64,000 nucleotides of DNA from Thioalkalivibrio sp. ALJ12. Its GTDB lineage: Bacteria > Pseudomonadota > Gammaproteobacteria > Ectothiorhodospirales > Ectothiorhodospiraceae. The notes under the pieces are model-generated. The model had not been told where the DNA came from and ran no database searches. It was given only the letters and a program-made list of their open reading frames with translations. This document shows, piece by piece, positions 60,916-64,000 of this stretch. Each line of letters opens with the position of its first letter. The first letter of the stretch is position 1. Where the stretch lies: the NCBI RefSeq assembly GCF_000378305.1, contig NZ_KB899538.1, forward strand, positions 434,001-498,000, read 5' to 3'. A program made the translations under genes and the position numbers.

Positions 60916-61985
60916 ACTACACCGAAGATCCCCTGCACGTGCTCCACCCGAAAGACGGCGCCGCCGGCACCGACCGCCCGAAGGCGCTCCTTGAGGCCGT
61001 GGAGGAAGACCCGGACCCGCTCCTGAAGCTGGCGGCCGCGCATGTGGTTTCCAGTCAGCAGTTCTCGCGCGATGAACTGCTGCAGCTGTTCCGTCTGGCG
61101 GCGCAGTACGAGACCACTCCGGCGCTGATGCACCTGCCGCTGGCCGGCAAGATTCTGATCAGTGCGTTCTACGAGCCGTCCACGCGCACGCGGCTGTCCT
61201 TCGAGAGCGCCTGGCACCGGCTTGGCGGGGCGGTGATGTCGATCACCGACCCCAAGAGCACCGGCATCGCCAAGGGCGAGTCGCTGGCGGACATCGCCGA
61301 GATGTTCAACAACTACGGCGACGTGCTGGTGCTGCGCTCCTCGGATGGCGAGGCGGCGCACAACATGCTGGAGAACCTGCGCATCCCGCTGGTCAACGCG
61401 GGCAACGGGATCGACGAGCATCCGACCCAGGCGCTGGCGGACGTCTACACCCTGGCCAAGTGGCGACCGGAGCTGTTCACCGGCCCGGTGGCGCCGGAGG
61501 ACCGCATCAAGGTCGGTATCATCGGGGTGCCCTCGCGCATGCGCACGGTGCGTTCGCTGCTGCGCCTGCTAAGCCTGTTCCCGGAGGCAATCGAAGAGGT
61601 CGTGATCATCTCGCGCGAGGACGAGAACTTTGACCCGGGTCAGCGCGAGGAGCTGGAAGAGGCCGGCCTGAAGCTGCGCGTGGTGCACGAACTGGACCCG
61701 CTGCTGCCGGAGCTGGACGTCGTCTACATCAACGCCATTGCCTGGGTGGGGGATACGTTCGAGTCCATGGGCGAGGGCCTGAAGCTGGATCGCAACTCCC
61801 CGCTCAAGAAGGGCGCGGTCATCCTGCACCCGCTGGCACGCGGTGACGAGCTGTCCACGGACCTCGACGACACCCCGCACAACTGGTACTTCGCCCAGGC
61901 CCGCGGGGCCGTGTTCGTGCGCATGGCGCTGCTGACCACGGTGGTCCGCCGGATCAGCGCGGTCATGGATACCCCGGAAGACTGA
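60912..61985 (+). CDS. Carbamoyltransferase of the aspartate carbamoyltransferase family, with altered acceptor site
   Basis: The protein has 357 residues from the GTG at 60912, which overlaps the preceding small gene; an ATG at 60903 is possible but its ribosome site is too close. The carbamoyl-phosphate site matches PyrB: STRTR at residues 90-94, Lys121 (AKGE), Arg142 and His170 (HPTQ). Arg211 matches PyrB Arg167. PyrB Arg229 and Gln231, which hold the aspartate side chain, are replaced by Ala275 and Ala277, and HPLPR is HPLAR (306-310). So it should carbamoylate an amine other than aspartate. The N-terminus is about 40 residues longer than PyrB. Confidence 0.85.
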   Translation: MNYTEDPLHVLHPKDGAAGTDRPKALLEAVEEDPDPLLKLAAAHVVSSQQFSRDELLQLFRLAAQYETTPALMHLPLAGKILISAFYEPSTRTRLSFESAWHRLGGAVMSITDPKSTGIAKGESLADIAEMFNNYGDVLVLRSSDGEAAHNMLENLRIPLVNAGNGIDEHPTQALADVYTLAKWRPELFTGPVAPEDRIKVGIIGVPSRMRTVRSLLRLLSLFPEAIEEVVIISREDENFDPGQREELEEAGLKLRVVHELDPLLPELDVVYINAIAWVGDTFESMGEGLKLDRNSPLKKGAVILHPLARGDELSTDLDDTPHNWYFAQARGAVFVRMALLTTVVRRISAVMDTPED

Positions 61986-62005
61986 GCCAAAGTCGAACTT
62001 GAACC

Positions 62006-62044
62006 GCGAGCGGCGTGGCGCGCCGTAAACCGCGCCCCGCTCGC
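62006..62044 (+). other. Stem-loop between the carbamoyltransferase and amidotransferase genes
   Basis: An outer stem GCGAGCGG / CCGCTCGC (62006-62013, 62037-62044) stacks on an inner stem GGCGCG / CGCGCC (62017-62022, 62031-62036) with a three-base bulge and an eight-base loop. It lacks a T-run, so it may act as an attenuator or an mRNA-stabilising hairpin rather than a simple terminator. Confidence 0.5.
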
Positions 62045-62074
62045 ACCCACGGAATCGAACCAAGGAGACATGCC

Positions 62075-64000
62075 ATGTGTGGCATCGCCGGAATCTTTCA
62101 CGCCGACCCCAACCGCAAGGTGGACCCGCAGACCCTGGTCAACATGGCCGCGATCCAGTATCACCGCGGCCCCGACGGCTTCGGCTACAAGACGCTGGAC
62201 GACCGCGGCGTGGGCTTCTCCCATGCCCGCCTGTCGATCATCGACCTGGACGAAAACCGCGGCCGCCAGCCGTTCTGTATGACCGACGGATCGATCATGA
62301 CCGCGGTCAACGGCGAGCTGTACGACTACAAGCGCATCCGTACCGACCTGACCTCGCGCGGCGTGCAGTTCCGCACCAAGAGCGACTCCGAGATGGTCAT
62401 GCACCTGTACCGGCGCGAGGGGCTGGAGGATGCGATCAAGCACTTCCGCGGCGAGTTCGCGATCTCGCTGTATGACCGCGAGCATGATCGCCTGGTGCTG
62501 ATCCGCGACCGCTTCGGCATCAAGCCGCTGTATTTCACCGAGGCCAATGGCAGCTTCGTGTTCGGCTCCGAGCTGAAGGTGCTGTTCGCCAATCCCGACG
62601 TCCCGCGCCAGTTTGCCGATGACGGCCTGTACCACCAGCTGATGCAGACCATGGTCCCGGGCACCACTGCGTTCGAGGGCATCCACCAAGTGAAGCCCGG
62701 CCACATGGTCATCGTCGAACGGGCCCACGGCAAGCTGAAGGTGCGCCAGGAGAAGTACTGGGACATGGACTTCCCGCTGGCCTCCGAGCGCCCGCCGGAG
62801 GAGGATGCCGACGAGAACTACTGGATCGAGGGCGTGCGGGAACAGTTGATGGAGGCCGTCCAGCTGCGCCTGGAGGCCGACGTGCCGGTCGCCTGCTACC
62901 TCTCCGGCGGGATCGACTCCTGCATCACCCTGGGCCTGGCCTCGGCCAGCCAGCAGTCGCCGGTCAAGGCCTTCACCATCGGCTTCGACAACGACGACTA
63001 CGACGAAACGGCGATTGCCCGCGAGATGGCCGAGAGCGTCGGCGCCGACCAGGACATCCTGAAGCTGAATGCGGATCACCTCTACGACAACTTCGAAGAG
63101 GCCCTGTGGCACGCCGAGCGCACCATCTACAACACGCTGGGGGTGGCCAAGCTGTTGATGAGCCGGCACGTGAACGAGGCGGGCTACAAGGTGGTGGTGA
63201 CCGGCGAGGGCTCGGACGAGCTGTTCGGTGGCTACCCGGCCTTCCGCCGCGACATGTTCCTGCACGGCCTGGACACCCTGCCGGAGGCTGACCGCGCCGC
63301 CTGGCAGCAGATGCTGAACGAGTCCAACGAGCTGTTCTCCGGCGCGATGCTGGCCGAGGACGAGGTCGACGACCCCGAGTTCACGAAGATGATGGGCTTT
63401 ACGCCGTCCTGTCTGCAGCCCTGGCTGGCGGCAGCCGAGCACGTGCCCGGCCTGCTGGCGCCGGAGCGCCGCGAACGCATGCAGGACTACCAGCCCGGCA
63501 AGGCGATCGCCAACGCCCTGGACGACGACATGCTGGATGGCCGGCATCCGCTGGACAAGGCCCAGTACGTCTGGATCAAGACCATGCTGGAGGGCCAGAT
63601 CCTGACCTGGGGTGGCGACCGCATGGACATGGCCAACTCCATGGAGGCGCGCCCGCCGTTTCTCGACCACCACCTGGCCGAGTTCTGCGCCCACCTGCCG
63701 CCGACCCTGCGCATCAAGGGCCGCACCGAGAAGTACGTGCTGCGCGAATCGATGAAGGGCCTGCTCCCGAAGGTGCTCTACGAGCGCGAGAAGTTCGCGT
63801 TTATGGCCCCGCCGGCGCACACCGACCCGGTCAAGTGGGCAGCGATGAAGGCCCTGGCCGACCGCTACCTGTCGCCGGAGAAGGTGGCCGAGGCGGGTCT
63901 GCTGGACCCGGAAGGCGTGCGCCGCGTGTTCGAGATCCACGAGGACGAGACCACCCCGGCAGCCACCCAGGTCCAGCTGGACGCGGTGATCAACCACATG
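62075..64000 (+). CDS. Asparagine-synthetase-like glutamine-dependent amidotransferase (partial, runs off the window)
   Basis: At least 642 residues are present, with no stop before the window ends. The N-terminal glutaminase domain has Cys2 after Met, Arg52 (HARLSI), Asn79-Gly80 (NGELYDY) and Asp104 (SDSEM). The synthetase domain has the pyrophosphate loop SGGIDS at 277-282 and GEGSDELFGGY. An AAGGAG site precedes the ATG. It should activate a carboxylate with ATP and amidate it with glutamine nitrogen. It is longer than E. coli AsnB (554 residues). Homologues such as AsnO amidate the alpha-carboxyl of a Gln-Gln dipeptide osmolyte. The true substrate is unknown. Confidence 0.9.
   Translation, partial: MCGIAGIFHADPNRKVDPQTLVNMAAIQYHRGPDGFGYKTLDDRGVGFSHARLSIIDLDENRGRQPFCMTDGSIMTAVNGELYDYKRIRTDLTSRGVQFRTKSDSEMVMHLYRREGLEDAIKHFRGEFAISLYDREHDRLVLIRDRFGIKPLYFTEANGSFVFGSELKVLFANPDVPRQFADDGLYHQLMQTMVPGTTAFEGIHQVKPGHMVIVERAHGKLKVRQEKYWDMDFPLASERPPEEDADENYWIEGVREQLMEAVQLRLEADVPVACYLSGGIDSCITLGLASASQQSPVKAFTIGFDNDDYDETAIAREMAESVGADQDILKLNADHLYDNFEEALWHAERTIYNTLGVAKLLMSRHVNEAGYKVVVTGEGSDELFGGYPAFRRDMFLHGLDTLPEADRAAWQQMLNESNELFSGAMLAEDEVDDPEFTKMMGFTPSCLQPWLAAAEHVPGLLAPERRERMQDYQPGKAIANALDDDMLDGRHPLDKAQYVWIKTMLEGQILTWGGDRMDMANSMEARPPFLDHHLAEFCAHLPPTLRIKGRTEKYVLRESMKGLLPKVLYEREKFAFMAPPAHTDPVKWAAMKALADRYLSPEKVAEAGLLDPEGVRRVFEIHEDETTPAATQVQLDAVINHM

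Noticed and set aside
57312-64000. Interpretation as a pyrimidine or hydantoin degradation locus
   Set aside because: No dihydropyrimidinase or dihydropyrimidine dehydrogenase is present, and the carbamoyltransferase and ATP-dependent amidotransferase point to synthesis; it remains an alternative for the two hydrolases.
62075-64000. Interpretation as the N-acetylglutaminylglutamine amide cluster
   Set aside because: The partner ligase/acetyltransferase gene is not seen in the window and a carbamoyltransferase is present instead; sequence past 64000 could change this.

Overview
The window is about 64 kb of GC-rich chromosome from a gammaproteobacterium. Several classic gammaproteobacterial gene orders are present: atpIBEFHAGDC followed by glmU and glmS, then parB-parA-rsmG-mnmG-mnmE-yidC-yidD-rnpA-rpmH, then dnaA-dnaN-recF-gyrB, and hemC-hemD beside algZ/algR. 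A betaine-type (BCCT) carrier, a Na+/solute symporter and many acidic proteins fit a halophilic or haloalkaliphilic member of the Ectothiorhodospiraceae (Thioalkalivibrio/Ectothiorhodospira-like). That placement is inference from gene content and style, not from a phylogenetic marker.

Layout. Positions 1-17,000 (minus strand): glmS (partial), glmU, the F1Fo ATP synthase operon with a near-consensus promoter, chromosome partitioning (parAB), tRNA modification (mnmG, mnmE), the membrane insertase yidC/yidD, and rnpA/rpmH. Positions 17,120-23,440 (plus): the replication-initiation genes, a probable oriC between dnaA and dnaN, and an exact-consensus parS site inside recF. Positions 23,446-30,185: a LemA-like protein, oligopeptidase A, exonuclease III, UbiD, a lipoprotein and a 2Fe-2S flavin reductase. 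Positions 30,205-37,559: haem genes hemC/hemD, the AlgZ/AlgR two-component pair, argH, a membrane-anchored unknown and SelO. Positions 37,602-40,777: a universal stress protein divergent from a SulP anion transporter, then a rhomboid protease bracketed by two copies of a palindromic repeat.

Positions 40,986-48,772 hold a probable metal-uptake locus: a TonB-dependent receptor and a co-directional secreted protein of unknown family, divergent from an FbpABC-type ABC importer. Positions 48,977-52,985 hold a phosphate/phosphonate locus: an OprP-like porin divergent from PhnD-PhnC-PhnE homologues, with a clear Pho box between them. Positions 53,096-56,008 hold a BCCT carrier and a general porin.

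Positions 56,296-64,000 are the most interesting part. A MarR regulator with a palindromic operator and a small membrane protein precede a tightly packed set of genes: an M20 N-carbamoyl-amino-acid hydrolase, an isochorismatase-fold amidohydrolase, a Na+/solute symporter, a 40-residue membrane protein, an aspartate-carbamoyltransferase homologue lacking the aspartate side-chain ligands, and an asparagine-synthetase-like amidotransferase that runs off the window. I propose that this set makes, imports and degrades a carbamoylated amino-acid amide. The best candidate is the compatible solute N-alpha-carbamoyl-L-glutamine 1-amide, reported from Ectothiorhodospira.

No tRNA, rRNA, CRISPR array, insertion sequence or prophage was recognised. 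No stretch longer than 300 bases lacks a gene; the largest gaps are 56,009-56,295 and 50,129-50,412, both divergent promoter regions. Many long open frames opposite real genes are artefacts of the high GC content and were left out.
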